From Pseudomonadota bacterium (GTDB taxonomy: Bacteria; Myxococcota; Polyangia; Polyangiales; Polyangiaceae), in NCBI GenBank assembly GCA_023419055.1, contig JAEZYO010000268.1:1-6251 (forward strand): DNA of 6,251 nucleotides, read 5' to 3'. The notes below the pieces were generated by a model. That model was given only the letters and a program-made list of their open reading frames with translations. It was not told the DNA's origin and did no database searches. Shown here piece by piece: positions 5,710-6,251 of the stretch. Position numbers and translations under genes: made by a program. Position 1 is the stretch's first letter. Each line of letters begins with the position of its first letter.

Positions 5710-5748
5710 ACGAAGGGAGGGACGGCGCCACTCGTCCTCTCCCTTCGT
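5710..5748. terminator. long hairpin between convergent genes, likely bidirectional terminator
   Basis: The left arm 5710-5724 pairs with the right arm 5733-5748: 10 bp (ACGAAGGGAG with CTCCCTTCGT), a one-base T bulge at 5738, then 5 bp (GGACG with CGTCC), closing an 8-base loop. It starts 11 bases after the lyase stop and lies 28 bases past the stop of the opposing gene. There is no clear T-tract on the plus side (CGTGCGGTTTCGG follows), so it may act as a weak intrinsic terminator or an RNA 3'-end stabiliser for both transcripts. Confidence 0.7.
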
Positions 5749-5775
5749 GCGGTTTCGGCTCGCTCCGTCAGGCGA

Positions 5776-6251
5776 TCACGGATCGACCTCGACGCAGACG
5801 CCCTCCACGCAATCGAGCTCCCCGGGGGGCACGCAAGTGGGAACGGGCCCCTCGCATTCGCCGCACACGCTGAGCTCGATGGACTCGAGCGACGCCTCGA
5901 GCTCAACCGCTCCGGCCTGGTTCACGACGGCTCCGCACGTCGCGTTGCAACTCGTGCTCGTGTCGACGTGCCGGCAGTCCGCCGCCTGCTTGCAGGACTG
6001 ATGCGCGTTGACGATGGACGCGGTCTGACTCCTGGCGACCTCGGAGCGGTGGCTGCAGCCGAGCGCCTGGGTGACTCCGAAGACCGCCGCACCGCCGGCT
6101 TCCTCGCCCGGTGGCCCGAAAATCAGCCCTTCCGAGCTGGGCCCGAACTTCGAGATGAGCTCGCTCACGTCGAAGGTCAGCGTCGCGCTCATGTAGGCCG
6201 CGCAGGTATCGCCGTTCGCGTCGTGCGTCAGGAACAGGTACGCAGTAGGTG
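5776..6251 (-). CDS. Cys-rich, probably secreted protein, 5' end outside window
   Basis: The frame is open from the right edge to the TGA at 5776-5778, giving 157 visible residues. The ATG at 6190-6192 is internal, because the frame continues upstream as PTAYLFLTHDANGDTCAAY, which reads like protein. There are 11 cysteines, mostly in the C-terminal half. The segment CKQAADCRHVDTSTSCNATC, followed 24 residues later by C-x-x-C, C-V-P-P and a final D-C-V-E-G-V-C, resembles the Cys-rich domain of myxobacterial surface or lipoproteins of unknown role. Disulfide content implies an extracytoplasmic location, so a signal peptide should lie beyond the edge. The N-terminal half has no motif I recognise. 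It is convergent with the lyase gene and shares its hairpin terminator. No enzymatic function is assigned. Confidence 0.8.
   Translation of the reverse strand, partial: PTAYLFLTHDANGDTCAAYMSATLTFDVSELISKFGPSSEGLIFGPPGEEAGGAAVFGVTQALGCSHRSEVARSQTASIVNAHQSCKQAADCRHVDTSTSCNATCGAVVNQAGAVELEASLESIELSVCGECEGPVPTCVPPGELDCVEGVCVEVDP

Noticed and set aside
4149..5906. 585-codon open frame on the minus strand
   Set aside because: It is antisense to the lectin-lyase gene. Its AAAGR repeats are just the reverse reading of the SSGGG linker DNA, and it runs through both intergenic regions.

Overview
The window is a GC-rich chromosomal segment, most probably from a myxobacterium of the Polyangiales/Sorangiineae type. 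The reasons are the very strong G/C third-position bias, a secreted plant-polysaccharide lyase built with a ricin-type lectin domain, a Cys-rich surface protein of a kind common in these bacteria, and an unlinked atpD. The assignment is from pattern and memory, not from a search.

Layout. Positions 1-328 (minus) hold the first 109 residues of the ATP synthase beta subunit (atpD), which runs off the left edge. Positions 329-588 are intergenic, with a possible atpD promoter and several short hairpins. Positions 589-4120 hold a four-gene minus-strand cluster, transcribed from right to left. Its order is a DUF4336-like degenerate metallo-beta-lactamase-fold protein, an archaeal-type XPB helicase, a Bax1/DUF790 nuclease-family protein overlapping the helicase gene by 29 bases, and a 69-residue helical protein. 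Positions 4130-4448 are a divergent intergenic region. Positions 4449-5699 (plus) encode a predicted lipoprotein with a ricin-B lectin domain, a Gly/Ser linker and a family PL3 pectate lyase. A strong hairpin at 5710-5748 separates it from a convergent Cys-rich protein gene (5776-6251, minus), whose 5' end is outside the window.

How the genes work together. XPB and Bax1 form a known helicase-nuclease pair: XPB unwinds DNA and Bax1 cuts it, in a nucleotide-excision-repair-like role best studied in archaea. Here they look translationally coupled, because the Bax1 ribosome binding site lies inside the helicase reading frame. This pair is unusual in two places. The Bax1 homologue has His where I expect the family's metal-binding Asp (P-H-F instead of P-D-F), and the helicase lacks the RED motif expected after motif III. 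Together these suggest a diverged or nuclease-impaired XPB-Bax1 module with two uncharacterised partner genes. This is the most interesting part of the window.

Other points to check are a possible ACG (or displaced TTG) start codon for the pectate lyase and a nearly identical 16-bp palindrome in both larger intergenic regions.
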